Shown here in pieces: positions 44,072 through 53,642 of a stretch of DNA of 64,000 nucleotides. Under the pieces are notes generated by a model. That model saw only the letters and a list, made by a program, of their open reading frames with translations. It was not told the DNA's origin and made no database searches. Position 1 is the first letter of the stretch. Each line of letters starts with the position of its first letter. Source of the DNA: Humibacillus sp. DSM 29435 (GTDB taxonomy: Bacteria; Actinomycetota; Actinomycetes; Actinomycetales; Dermatophilaceae); NCBI RefSeq assembly GCF_001758225.1, contig NZ_MAST01000023.1, forward strand, positions 124,001 through 188,000, given 5' to 3'. A program made the position numbers and the translations under genes.

Positions 44072-45918
44072 CAGTCCTCCTCCTCCGCGGTCTCGGCCAC
44101 CATCGCCTCATCGAACTCGGCCGACGTCTCTCCGGCCTCACCCTCGTCGAGATCGCGCGGCACGGCCTTGCCCATCGCCTTCTCCACCAGCTCGCACAGC
44201 AGCTCGCGACGACGGGCGAAGTAGGCATCGAATGCGTCGACACGCAACAAGTCGGCGGGCACGAGGTGACCTGCCAAAAGGGCGTCGAGGCGCTCCGGCT
44301 CGATCTGAGCCCGCTTCTCGATGTAGGCGAGGTAGGCCGACGGCGCCACACCACCGATGGTGCGGTTGGTGGTGGCCGAGATAGCAGTCTTGTTGACGAT
44401 GCTCTCGCGATGCTCATCGTCGACGTCATGCTGCCGACACCATGCCTGCGGAAAGATGTGGTGGATGTCGACCGCCAGACTCACGTACTGGACGCGGTCC
44501 AGAGCCTTATCCTCCATCCAATCTCGGGCGCCGTTGGCGAGAAGCAACGCGTAGATGCCCTTATACGCTGCCGCATTCCGAGTGCGCAGCGAGTGCAGTC
44601 GCGACTCGACGAAGGTCGCGTCTTGCACCGTCCGCGGCGTGTCAGCGTCTACCTCGCCGCGCGCCCACGACGGCACGAGCTCGAGGTCACGAACGAAGCG
44701 GTTCTCAATGGCACTCCCGTAGAGCTCGCCCAGGATGCCGCACCAGAACCACCGCACCAGCTTCTCGCGGGGGCCGAGCAGGTCGGCATCATGCCCCATC
44801 AGCACCCGGATGGCCGCGAGCGGGACGAGCTGCTTGGGGTAGGGCAAGAACTTCGTATCGAAGATGTAGCGGTCGGCCAGGAAGTCGGACGCCCACACGA
44901 ACGCCTCCCGCAGGGGCGCGACCCACTCGAGATACTCATCGAGCGACAGCTTGAGCACGTCTTCGCGCTTGGCTGACACTGCCGGAGGGCGAGGGCCAGC
45001 ATGGTCACGATTCCTCTTCCACGTCGCGAGCATGGTGACGGCCTGGAGGAAGTCGGTGTTCTCCAGCGACGAGAGCACCGGGTAGGCGACAAACTTCGCC
45101 CGCGTCTCCTCCCAGTTGTCGTTGAGCCGGAAATCGGTGCCGTGCTCAGCGAAATAGGCTGGGTCACCGGCGAACGTCGCGGTGAGCAGCTCGAAGACGT
45201 TGAGGGAAAGCCCTCCGGTGTTCACCTTCTCGAAGACCGTGGCCACCGCCGACTTGGTGGTCGAGTTGTCGAGCTCGATGGCCGGGATGTTGTAGGTCGT
45301 GACCGGCTGGACGACCTGGGCATGGAACTGGCTGGCCTGGTCGTGGTCGGAGTAGGCGAACAGCCACGTGACAGTGTTGGCGCCGGCGAAGAGCAGATTC
45401 AGGGGGAAGAAGCCCGCCTGCCGCTCCTTCTCGGCGTCAGAGAGGTCGAGAACAACATCACGACCGAAGTTGGCCCGCACGATCCCGTCAGCCGGAGTGG
45501 AGAACACCGCCTCGTCGATACGATCCTCTCCTTGCAGGGCAAGCGCGATATCGACGTAGAACCGCCGTTCCAGCAGCTTGCCGCGACTGTCCATCGTCGC
45601 CACGGTGCCGTCACCCGTGAGGGCCTGAGTCAGCGAGGTGAGACGCTGCTGACCGTCGAGCAGCAACAACTCGGGCTTGACGTCTGGGTCGACGCTGACC
45701 CCTTCGACCGCGCGGGGCTTGAAGCGGATCTGGTCGTTGCCGGCCTTGAGCAGCATGACCACCCCGAGCGGATGCCCCCGCAGCACCGTGACCAGCAGGG
45801 AGCGGATGCGCTCCTCCTCCCACTTGTAGCCACGCTGAAAGTCGGGCAGCTGAATGCGACCTCCCGTTGTCCATTTGAGGTAGTCAGACAGTTCATAAAG
45901 CGGGGTCTGGAAGCCCAT
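44071..45918 (-). CDS. DUF262 protein with C-terminal HNH-like domain (GmrSD-type)
   Basis: 615 aa. N-terminal DUF262 domain: LPDFQRGYKWEEERI near residue 24 and the hallmark LLLLDGQQRLTSLTQAL at 84-100 (ParB/Srx-like NTPase of GmrS). Near residue 484 IHHIFPQAWC followed by NKTAISATTNRTIGG is the DUF1524-like beta-beta-alpha metal nuclease of GmrD. An acidic tail closes it. GmrSD restricts glucosylated-cytosine DNA. It sits between the methylase (3 bases upstream) and the ATPase. Confidence 0.9.
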   Translation of the reverse strand: MGFQTPLYELSDYLKWTTGGRIQLPDFQRGYKWEEERIRSLLVTVLRGHPLGVVMLLKAGNDQIRFKPRAVEGVSVDPDVKPELLLLDGQQRLTSLTQALTGDGTVATMDSRGKLLERRFYVDIALALQGEDRIDEAVFSTPADGIVRANFGRDVVLDLSDAEKERQAGFFPLNLLFAGANTVTWLFAYSDHDQASQFHAQVVQPVTTYNIPAIELDNSTTKSAVATVFEKVNTGGLSLNVFELLTATFAGDPAYFAEHGTDFRLNDNWEETRAKFVAYPVLSSLENTDFLQAVTMLATWKRNRDHAGPRPPAVSAKREDVLKLSLDEYLEWVAPLREAFVWASDFLADRYIFDTKFLPYPKQLVPLAAIRVLMGHDADLLGPREKLVRWFWCGILGELYGSAIENRFVRDLELVPSWARGEVDADTPRTVQDATFVESRLHSLRTRNAAAYKGIYALLLANGARDWMEDKALDRVQYVSLAVDIHHIFPQAWCRQHDVDDEHRESIVNKTAISATTNRTIGGVAPSAYLAYIEKRAQIEPERLDALLAGHLVPADLLRVDAFDAYFARRRELLCELVEKAMGKAVPRDLDEGEAGETSAEFDEAMVAETAEEED

Positions 45919-45921
45919 GGG

Positions 45922-48732
45922 TCACTCGTCCTCGTCGAAGTCGAAGGCGGACTGGGAAATGCTCGGCGCTCGAGAGGCTCTCGAGGCATCGACGATGTCG
46001 GGCCACGAGGTGGCGAGCGTGTTGAAGGCGAGGGCGTCCTTGGTCCAGCCGTTCTTCTCGGCGATGGAGAAGAGGAGGAAGGCGAGCTCCTTCACCAGAT
46101 CCATCTCGATAACCCCGTCAGGTCGGCTCACAGCGGCGGCGAGGAAAACGCCGGCGGCGCCGACGCCCTCCGTCTCGAGCAGCCGGCTCAGGTGATGCAG
46201 CGCCTCCCACGCGCTCGTCTGTTCGTCGGTGAGGACGTCATAGTCCGTTGGCAGGTCAGCAGGGCGGAGCAACGTCACCTTGCCAGCTCGTGAAGTCAGG
46301 ACACCGCCACGATCCATGGCCTCGACCGAGGTGTTGCGGGCTCGTGCAAGGTCGTCGGCCTGACCGAAGACACCGGTCTGGTAACCGTGTTGGCGGTACC
46401 ACGCGATCGCGAAGCGGGTCGTGGCGTCGAAGTCGCCCTCCTGCTCGTTGAGCACCTGGTCGAGGATCTCGTTGATTCGCGCCAACGCCGACCGCACCGT
46501 CATCGGCGAACCGTCGGACTCGATAACCGACGAGTACCGGCTGAAGACCGCCATCCCTGGCCCGATGGCGGCCTGAGGAAGATCGACGGGCGCTATCGCC
46601 CCCAGTTGAAGATTGCGCAGGGCTTGAGGCAACTCGGCGTGGAGGGCAACGATTAAGCCACGGCGATCCGTCGTTGGGGCCTCTGCCGGACGGGGTCGAA
46701 GCGCGAGGACAATCGAAGACGCGAGCGCGTTGGTACCACTGGCGATCATTCGGTTGCTCAGCTCGCTCCGATTCGGCCACGTTGCAGTGATCGCCCATCC
46801 TGCACTGATCATCCCCTCCAGTAGCGTCTCCCAACCGGATGACGATGTTCCTTCATCCGAGGAGTCCGACTGTTTGAAGGCGTACCACACGACGGTTGGA
46901 TGATCCGTCATCGCACTCACGCGCGCACGGGCAAAAACTTTGGCAAAACCCTGTTCGAAGAATGATTTGGCACCTGCCTTACCGTCATGACGGAAGGGAT
47001 TAGCAACAAGCTCCTCTGCCTTCGGGACCAACATTGTGCTCAACAGGGAAGGATAGATGTCACGCAACGACTTGCGCAGCCAAACATAGAAGAAGTCTGA
47101 TAAATCAGAGTAGCCAATATTATCGTAGTAGGGCGGATCTGTGCTGATGAGCAGGCCTTCGTAGTCTCGTGAAGAAGCGTCTGCCTGAAAGACTTGCGCA
47201 GTGGGTCCTCCGGTGTCTGCGATGGCTTTCGCCAAGCTACCAAGACTCACCAGGTAGGAACCAGCCGCCTTACCGAAAGGTGGCGTCTCCGCGAAGTCCC
47301 ATAGCATCGGAATCGCCTGACGACCAAATAGGTTGCGGACTTGTTCCTTCGTGTTTTCCCATCGGCACAATGCATTGGAGATGTCCGTCATCCGGCTCAG
47401 ACCCATGCCGAGGTACGTGGTCACCGCATCGGCGTAGGCCGTCGCGCCGGTCCCCCCGGTCTCGAGACTATGGCCGCGGTCAAGGCCCGACGAGAGCGCG
47501 TCTGCGAGACAAACTTCACGAGCCTCGCGGACAAGGTCACTTAGTGTCGTCAGCGCTTCAAGTTGTCGATTAGTGAAAAGATCTGCGAAACTTGTCATTC
47601 CGTACCTGTAAACATTGATACGACCTGGCCAATCGAATAGCTCGCCCTCCGGTATGGCATGTGGTGCGTCGATATTGGCCGCGGTTGCATGGTCCGCATT
47701 CGGGGGAAGATAGACACGGCGGAGAGGCCCTGCCGCTACGATCGTCATCAATTGCGCTCCCAGGCCCTCGGATCGACTCGTCGATCGAACGTACTCCAGT
47801 AAGACCGGAGTCTTGCAAGCGACACAGGTGGCTCCAGCGCGACCTACGGTTCCGTCATTCTGAGGTGTAGGCGCGCTCGTCGAGTCATAAGAGATTTCAT
47901 ATCTAATACTGAGACCGCTCGGGTGGGAATCGTCCGTAACGACCATAGGCACGACAAATGCCTCGGCTCCCCTTCTTTTGCTGAGCCACCAAGAACGCAC
48001 CAAAGGCATTTCGATACCGCAGACAGGATTCGGGCACGTCACGGTGCGCGCCCACAGCCACGCAATTACGGTCGCCATCGAGCCGTCGGCAAGCCTCGCC
48101 TTTGGGTAATGATGCCCGATCCGCCGCTCCGCCTCGTCACTGACCCATTGCCCATAAGCACGGACGTCAGCGACGAGACCCTGAGCCCTCTTCCAACCCA
48201 TCATGTGCGATTCATCCAGGCCAGGGAAAACCGGCGGCTGATCCCGAAACTTTGGCGGGATCTCGATGAGGGCCTTGTTAATCAGTACGGCCACAGGGTT
48301 GAGGTCCGAGGCGTGCGCCTCCAGGCCAAGTCGCTGCGCCTCGAGTGGGATCGTACCGCCGCCAGCGAAGGGGTCGAGGATCGCAGGCGGGTGACCGTCG
48401 GTCGACTTCAGGATCTCGGCGTGAGCTTCGGCGAGCAGTTTCTCGTCGTGGATGTTCTCCCAGACGACCAGTCGTTCAATGATGCCGTGGAGACGTTCGC
48501 GCTCGACCTTTTGGGCTTCCTCGGTCGGGAACTCCTCAGGGTGGCTCGACGGGTCATCGACGAGCTGAGCGAAGAGCACCGCCCTGGCGGCCGCCAAGGG
48601 CCGACGGGCCCACCACAGGTGGAGCGTCGAGGGGTGGCCGTGGCGGATCGACTTCTCGCGAACGGACTCCCGATTGATCGCCTCAAGCGGCAGCGCCACC
48701 TCGATCAGCTTGCGCTTGGGCGTCATAGTCAT
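45922..48732 (-). CDS. DUF1156 DNA methyltransferase
   Basis: 936 aa from ATG 48732 (GAGGGG upstream; the frame runs on to 48993). N-terminal DUF1156 segment (KLIEVALPLEAINRESVREK, then HLWWARRPLAAARAVLFAQL). SAM motif I ILDPFAGGGTIPLEAQRLG at about residues 118-136; catalytic motif IV STDPPYYDNIGYSDLSDF near 530 (DPPY, an amino-methyltransferase of adenine or cytosine). COG1743-type protein, a member of the helicase-methylase-ATPase defence group. The middle (46.9-48.0 kb) is visibly more AT-rich than the rest of the window. Confidence 0.93.
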   Translation of the reverse strand: MTMTPKRKLIEVALPLEAINRESVREKSIRHGHPSTLHLWWARRPLAAARAVLFAQLVDDPSSHPEEFPTEEAQKVERERLHGIIERLVVWENIHDEKLLAEAHAEILKSTDGHPPAILDPFAGGGTIPLEAQRLGLEAHASDLNPVAVLINKALIEIPPKFRDQPPVFPGLDESHMMGWKRAQGLVADVRAYGQWVSDEAERRIGHHYPKARLADGSMATVIAWLWARTVTCPNPVCGIEMPLVRSWWLSKRRGAEAFVVPMVVTDDSHPSGLSIRYEISYDSTSAPTPQNDGTVGRAGATCVACKTPVLLEYVRSTSRSEGLGAQLMTIVAAGPLRRVYLPPNADHATAANIDAPHAIPEGELFDWPGRINVYRYGMTSFADLFTNRQLEALTTLSDLVREAREVCLADALSSGLDRGHSLETGGTGATAYADAVTTYLGMGLSRMTDISNALCRWENTKEQVRNLFGRQAIPMLWDFAETPPFGKAAGSYLVSLGSLAKAIADTGGPTAQVFQADASSRDYEGLLISTDPPYYDNIGYSDLSDFFYVWLRKSLRDIYPSLLSTMLVPKAEELVANPFRHDGKAGAKSFFEQGFAKVFARARVSAMTDHPTVVWYAFKQSDSSDEGTSSSGWETLLEGMISAGWAITATWPNRSELSNRMIASGTNALASSIVLALRPRPAEAPTTDRRGLIVALHAELPQALRNLQLGAIAPVDLPQAAIGPGMAVFSRYSSVIESDGSPMTVRSALARINEILDQVLNEQEGDFDATTRFAIAWYRQHGYQTGVFGQADDLARARNTSVEAMDRGGVLTSRAGKVTLLRPADLPTDYDVLTDEQTSAWEALHHLSRLLETEGVGAAGVFLAAAVSRPDGVIEMDLVKELAFLLFSIAEKNGWTKDALAFNTLATSWPDIVDASRASRAPSISQSAFDFDEDE

Positions 48733-48877
48733 GGTTCCCCTCGAGGGTTGGTTTGCTTCATAGAAAGCTGGCGCGGCTGAGCAGGGGCGAAGCTGCCCAA
48801 GACGTCCCAAACTAGTCGGCCGGGCCCCGCTCGGCACCGCGAATCGCGGGCCAAGGAGGTGCTCAGATTGCCCATGA

Positions 48878-51800
48878 TCAGAACGGGACCCGGCCCCTGG
48901 CCCAGGACTTGGCCCAGTTGCCTCTGACGCCCATCGCGTCGAAGTCTCCGAGATCAACGGCGGCAAAGGGATCGTCGAGGTACCGCACGGCATCGTGCTC
49001 CGGCCCGCGGGGGTCGACGGAGACCAGTGCCAGCCGGTAGCGCGGCACGGCGTTTCTGCCGGTCAAGACCTCGTTGTGGGTGACGAAGAAGTCTTCGGCC
49101 CCGAGCAGGCGCGCTTTCACTTCGATGCGAAGGGGCAGATCGTCGCCCGATTGGTGGGACAGGATGTCGAAGCCGGGGTTGTTGAAGGCCTGCTCTTCGG
49201 GTTCGCGGCCCAGGGCCCGCTCGCAGGCCAGCACGAGGTCGACCCCGCGACGCTCGACCGCCTTGGTCTCGACAGCGTGGGCAGGAACGTCAGGCGGGAG
49301 GTCGTCATCGACCAGGCGAAGCGGCAGGATTAGGGCGGCAGTCAGCACACGCGGCGGCCGTGTCGACATCAGGGCTTGCCGGTCGAGCTGGTCGAGCCGG
49401 TCGGCCAGTCGCAGCTCGAGCTCGTTGGCCTTGCGGACGAGGAACTCGGCGCTCTGCTTCGGCTTCTGACCGGCCTGCTCTTGGGCGTCGGCGAGGATCG
49501 AGTCGGCGTAGAGCCGGTTGATCTCACTGTTGAGGCGCCGTGACACCTGCTCCTGGGTCCGCCTCAGCTCGACCGCGCGACGGGGCTGGACCTCGGCGAG
49601 ATAGCTCGGGAGCTGGTGGGCGATGATCCAGGTCGTGGCTCGGGCCTCGGCGCCCACGACCCATTCCAGGGCTCGTGCCTGATCGGTAGCAGCTGTGGGC
49701 GGGGCGGCGACGCAGTCGAGGTAGGGCGCCGGCCCGGCGGGTGTTACCTCACCCTTCTCGTCGACGAAGGCGTAGCCGAACCGACGGGCGACGAACGCAC
49801 CGGTGGCGTCGACGATCTCCTCCACGACCCCAACCAGCAGAGTCGGCGCCTCCACCGTAGACGAGACCAGAACGCTGCCACGCTCCAGACACTGGCCCCA
49901 GCGGGCAATCGTCTCGTCGGCCACCGCGTCGTGGAGGGGGTGGCCGGGAGCGAGCAGGTCGGCGCGAGCTGAGTCAGCGGCATCCGGTGACACGTACTGA
50001 AGATCGAAGGTCACTCGCTCGTAACGGGTGGAGATCGGGCCGTACTTGGCCGAGCGTAACGACGCGGGAACGTTGTTCAGCTCGAAGCGCCCCTTTTCGC
50101 GTCGCGGCATCCGACCGCCGAAGCGTTTGAACGCCTCTCGGAAGGCGCCCTCGATGTAGTGCGGCTGGAGACGACGGGCTCGGGCCCCGTCCATCTGCCG
50201 TCGGAGCTTGGCCAGGTCGACGTCGGCGAGGGAGTCGTGGGCGAGGGCGCGCTCGTTGAGCAGCTCTTCGAGCCCTTGGGAGACCTTGGCGTCGATGACC
50301 TGGTGCATCTTCGCGCGAACCTCAGGCTGCTCCCCGTAGCGGATCGCCTCGACCAGGAGGTCGCGCAGGGGCGACTCCTCGAAGGCGAGACCGAGCACGT
50401 CGAAGACCTTGCCGCCGTAGGCCTTGCGCTGTTCTTCGATTTTGGCGAGAAGGCGGGTGAAGACCTCGCCCTCACGGGTGTTGCTGGCGACGAGGTTCCA
50501 GAGCCGACACACCTCGGTCTGGCCGATGCGGTGGATGCGCCCGAAGCGCTGCTCGATGCGGTTGGGGTTCCACGGCAGGTCGTAGTTGACCATGAGGTGG
50601 GCGACCTGGAGGTTGAGGCCTTCCCCGGCAGCATCCGTGGCGATCAGCACCTGAACGTCGGGGTTCTTCGTGAACTCCTCGGTGATCCGGCGCCGGTCGG
50701 CTCGCCGCACACCCCCGTGGATGGCCTCGACAGCCTGCGGCTTGCCGAGCAGCACGCGGATGCGCTGGGTGAGGTAGTCGAGGGTGTCGCGGTGCTCAGT
50801 GAAGACGATGAGCTTGCGTGGCTTACCCGCCGGGTCGGCAGCGAACGTGTGGTCTTCGAGGAGGGTGCGCAGCTCGACCCACTTGCGGTCGGTGCCGGAG
50901 TCACGAACCCGTTTGGCGAGCGACGTCAGATCGGCGAGGTCGAGCAGCTCAGCATCGAGCTCGGCAACGGTGCGAGCCGCCGTGGCAGCGTCGACCAGCT
51001 CCTCCTCCACCGCCTCGAGCTCGTCGGCGGCGTACTCATCAGGATCGTCGAGCACGTTCACGTCGGTGGTGAGGGGGCCGTCGTCGAGCACCTTACCGTC
51101 GAGCAGATCCTGCTTGCGGCGCTCGAGGCGGCCCGAACGCCGCAGGAGGGACTGGTAGATCGCCTCCGGGCTCGAGGCGAGGCGACGCTGCAGCACGGTA
51201 AGCGCGAAACCGACCGTGTTGCGACGCTTGCCATCGAGCTTGTCGGCGCGGTTCATCCCCTCGCGGACGTACGTCGTCACCTGCTCGTAGAGGTCCTGCT
51301 CAAGCGCGGTCAGCTCGTAGGGGACCGTCTCGGCCACGCGCTCTGGAAAGAGCGGCTTGCCCTCGAAGGTGAGGAGGTCTTCTTTCACCATCCGGCGCAT
51401 GATGCCGCTGGTATCGCTGTTGTGAACGCCCTTGGCGTACTTGCCCGCGAAACGGTCGGGGTCGAGCAGGGTGAGGAAGAGCTGGAAGTCCTCCTCCTTG
51501 CCCGAGTGTGGGGTTGCCGTCATAAGCAGCAGGTGGCGGGTGATCTGGCCGAGCAGCTCGCCCAGGAGGAAGCGCTTCGTCTTCTCCAACTTGCCGCCGA
51601 AGTAGTGGGCGCCCATGCGGTGCGCCTCGTCGACGATGATCAGATCCCACTCCGAATCTTCGAGCTGGCGTTGCAGCTCTTCGTTGCGGGCCAGCTGGTC
51701 CATCCGAGCGATGAGCAGTGGGTGGGAGTCGAAGACCGACAGGCCGATGTTGCCCTCGACGAGCTGACCGGTGAGGATGTCGAAGCGCAGCCCGAACTTG

Positions 51801-52420
51801 TAGAACAGCTCGTCCTGCCACTGCTCCACAAGACCTCCCGGCGCCACGATGAGGCACCTCTTGACGTCGTCGCGGAGCAGGAGCTCCTTGATGTACAGAC
51901 CCGCCATGATGGTCTTGCCCGCGCCCGGATCGTCGGCGAGGAGGAAGCGCAGGGGGGTGCGGGGCAGCAGCTCGCCGTAGACGGCCCGGATCTGATGAGG
52001 TAGCGGCTCGACATCGCTGGTGGCGACCGCGAGCATCGGGTCAAACAGACCCGCCAGCTTGATGCGTTGAGCCTCTGCCACGAGCTTGAAGTCTGCCGCT
52101 AGAGCGTTGAAAGGGCGGCCGGCCGTTCGCGCCAGTGCGAGTTTGCCCTCATCCGCCCGGTAGAGCAGCGTCTGGTCAAGCACTCCGGCTGCGGACTTGT
52201 ACGTCAGCTCCAGGGCGTCATCACCGTGCCACTGCACGGCGACGATCTGCACTGCCGCTCCGGGGAGGACCCCGGACAATCTGTTGCCAGCAGCCAGTTC
52301 CTCGAGCTTCAAAGCCATCCCTTCGAACGGAACGATGGCACGGGTAAGCGGTCCCTGTGCCCTGGGCGTGACGGCTGACGATACCGCTCGACGATCACGT
52401 CGCTGGGACCGGCGGGCCAT
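48878..52420 (-). CDS. SNF2-family helicase with C-terminal DUF3883 nuclease-like domain
   Basis: 1180 aa from ATG 52420, which has GAGGG five bases upstream and overlaps the LRAT gene by 26 bases; the conserved part begins at a later ATG (52318, MALKLEELAAG). Walker A LLADDPGAGKTIMAGLY near residue 165, LIIVDEAHRMGAHYF near 270, motif VI IEQRFGRIHRIGQ near 645. C-terminal GFDILSHQSG...LRIEVKARLLG...THNEVLTGRN is a DUF3883-type PD-(D/E)XK fold. Probably moves on DNA and may cut it. 146 bases separate it from the methylase. Confidence 0.93.
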   Translation of the reverse strand: MARRSQRRDRRAVSSAVTPRAQGPLTRAIVPFEGMALKLEELAAGNRLSGVLPGAAVQIVAVQWHGDDALELTYKSAAGVLDQTLLYRADEGKLALARTAGRPFNALAADFKLVAEAQRIKLAGLFDPMLAVATSDVEPLPHQIRAVYGELLPRTPLRFLLADDPGAGKTIMAGLYIKELLLRDDVKRCLIVAPGGLVEQWQDELFYKFGLRFDILTGQLVEGNIGLSVFDSHPLLIARMDQLARNEELQRQLEDSEWDLIIVDEAHRMGAHYFGGKLEKTKRFLLGELLGQITRHLLLMTATPHSGKEEDFQLFLTLLDPDRFAGKYAKGVHNSDTSGIMRRMVKEDLLTFEGKPLFPERVAETVPYELTALEQDLYEQVTTYVREGMNRADKLDGKRRNTVGFALTVLQRRLASSPEAIYQSLLRRSGRLERRKQDLLDGKVLDDGPLTTDVNVLDDPDEYAADELEAVEEELVDAATAARTVAELDAELLDLADLTSLAKRVRDSGTDRKWVELRTLLEDHTFAADPAGKPRKLIVFTEHRDTLDYLTQRIRVLLGKPQAVEAIHGGVRRADRRRITEEFTKNPDVQVLIATDAAGEGLNLQVAHLMVNYDLPWNPNRIEQRFGRIHRIGQTEVCRLWNLVASNTREGEVFTRLLAKIEEQRKAYGGKVFDVLGLAFEESPLRDLLVEAIRYGEQPEVRAKMHQVIDAKVSQGLEELLNERALAHDSLADVDLAKLRRQMDGARARRLQPHYIEGAFREAFKRFGGRMPRREKGRFELNNVPASLRSAKYGPISTRYERVTFDLQYVSPDAADSARADLLAPGHPLHDAVADETIARWGQCLERGSVLVSSTVEAPTLLVGVVEEIVDATGAFVARRFGYAFVDEKGEVTPAGPAPYLDCVAAPPTAATDQARALEWVVGAEARATTWIIAHQLPSYLAEVQPRRAVELRRTQEQVSRRLNSEINRLYADSILADAQEQAGQKPKQSAEFLVRKANELELRLADRLDQLDRQALMSTRPPRVLTAALILPLRLVDDDLPPDVPAHAVETKAVERRGVDLVLACERALGREPEEQAFNNPGFDILSHQSGDDLPLRIEVKARLLGAEDFFVTHNEVLTGRNAVPRYRLALVSVDPRGPEHDAVRYLDDPFAAVDLGDFDAMGVRGNWAKSWARGRVPF

Positions 52421-53324
52421 CCGATCCCTCAGTGGCCGTTTCCCTGTCCAGCTCCTGGGTGCGATTGTCGGCATCCGAGTCGTTCTTAGGCGATCGCAAC
52501 CACTTGCTCAGCATGAACACGCCTGCACCGACCGCTGCTGCGGCCACGGCAGGGGCGGCAACGACAACCACAGTGCCCGCCGCCATGCCACCGCCTACTA
52601 CTGAACCAATAGTGGCCAGCCCGCTGGCAATGCCGGCGGCACTCAGCCCCGATACGCCAACGGCGCTCACTGCCGCGACACCACCAACGGTGCTGGCTCC
52701 GGCGCCCACGAACGAGGCCGCTCGACCATCTCGACGTGCTTTGCGTTCATCCACTGGCAGGCTGGCGTCGTCGCGAAGGGCCACCTGTGTGATCCCTACG
52801 CCAACGACGGCTGGGCCGAGACCAATCATGGCCGGACCGGCGGCGGCCCCTGCTCCGACGAGCGAGCCCGCTGTAGCCAGCCCCGACATGATTCCTGCGC
52901 CGCTGAGCCCGGCCACGGCGCCCATGGCCCCCACGACGCCAGTAGTCGCTGCGACCGTCACGCCGGCCACCGCACCATGGGCCGTGAGGCCACCAACGCC
53001 CCGTACCTGCTCACTGGCGCTACGCCCAGTGCAGCACCAAGTCGCGAAATGCTCACAGTTGTTGATGACGAGGTGGTAGCCCGCATCACCCTGTCGCGAC
53101 TCGGCGCGAGCCATCGTGACGTTAGCCTCATCCCGCTGTCCGTAGCGCCTGATTTTGAGATCGCCGCCGTTCAGAAAGTCGTCAAGCGGGGTCCGGGCGA
53201 TGGCCGCGTCGAGCTTGGCCTTGCCTGGCTCCCCCGTGAAGTGGATGACGGTTCCGTCACCAGCGTCTATTCCGTGGTGGGTGTAGACACCCCTGCTCAC
53301 ATAGATGTGATCTGCTCGAGCCAT
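52395..53324 (-). CDS. LRAT-domain protein with duplicated Gly-rich membrane module
   Basis: 309 aa. Residues 1-100 carry an LRAT/NlpC-P60-type acyltransferase or hydrolase fold: THHGID (His 16/17), VIHFTGE, and the catalytic NNCEHFATWC (Cys 90). Residues 110-280 are two copies of a hydrophobic glycine-zipper unit (LSGAGIMSGLATAGSLVGAG and LSAAGIASGLATIGSVVGGG), separated by a charged loop. The charged tail is Asp/Glu/Thr-rich. GGAGG five bases before ATG 53324. It overlaps the helicase gene, so it is the first gene of the operon and a candidate membrane-acting effector. Confidence 0.85.
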   Translation of the reverse strand: MARADHIYVSRGVYTHHGIDAGDGTVIHFTGEPGKAKLDAAIARTPLDDFLNGGDLKIRRYGQRDEANVTMARAESRQGDAGYHLVINNCEHFATWCCTGRSASEQVRGVGGLTAHGAVAGVTVAATTGVVGAMGAVAGLSGAGIMSGLATAGSLVGAGAAAGPAMIGLGPAVVGVGITQVALRDDASLPVDERKARRDGRAASFVGAGASTVGGVAAVSAVGVSGLSAAGIASGLATIGSVVGGGMAAGTVVVVAAPAVAAAAVGAGVFMLSKWLRSPKNDSDADNRTQELDRETATEGSDGPPVPAT

Positions 53325-53642
53325 TTTGGCCTCCCCTTCATCCCGTTCAGGCCAAAGTAGGTCGTCTTGTCCGCCTTGTCTCGTCTTTCACAGATTCGTT
53401 CGAGTGGATCGACGGATCAGCTGCCTGTCGCGGTCTATCGATCCACTCGCCAGTTCCCAGTCATCGTCCTGTAGCGGAGCTTCATGCACACGTGATCGAC
53501 GACGGCATAGTCAACCGTCCTGTCGAACTTGTTGCGGAGTGTGCGGTGGCCTGGCCAAATCGCGCTCAGACTCTACTTGGGCCCTCCCGCCTCTGGAGCG
53601 CTAGGCCTTCGACGCTTGGCCCTTCAGATCAGCGCCTAGTCT
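53325..53642. other. Promoter-containing intergenic stretch of the defence operon
   Basis: 318 bases between the EVE-HNH stop side and the LRAT start. It holds a perfect 12-base inverted repeat (53401-53449) and no credible gene. The operon promoter should lie here. Confidence 0.65.
53401..53449. promoter_or_regulatory. Perfect inverted repeat upstream of the defence operon
   Basis: CGAGTGGATCGA (53401-53412) and TCGATCCACTCG (53438-53449), 12 of 12 complementary, spacer 25, lying 77-125 bases ahead of the first gene. Good candidate operator for two dimers or one looped regulator. Confidence 0.6.

Noticed and set aside
50159-52003. A 614-codon plus-strand frame opposite the SNF2 helicase
   Set aside because: Shadow frame; the minus strand carries intact helicase motifs.
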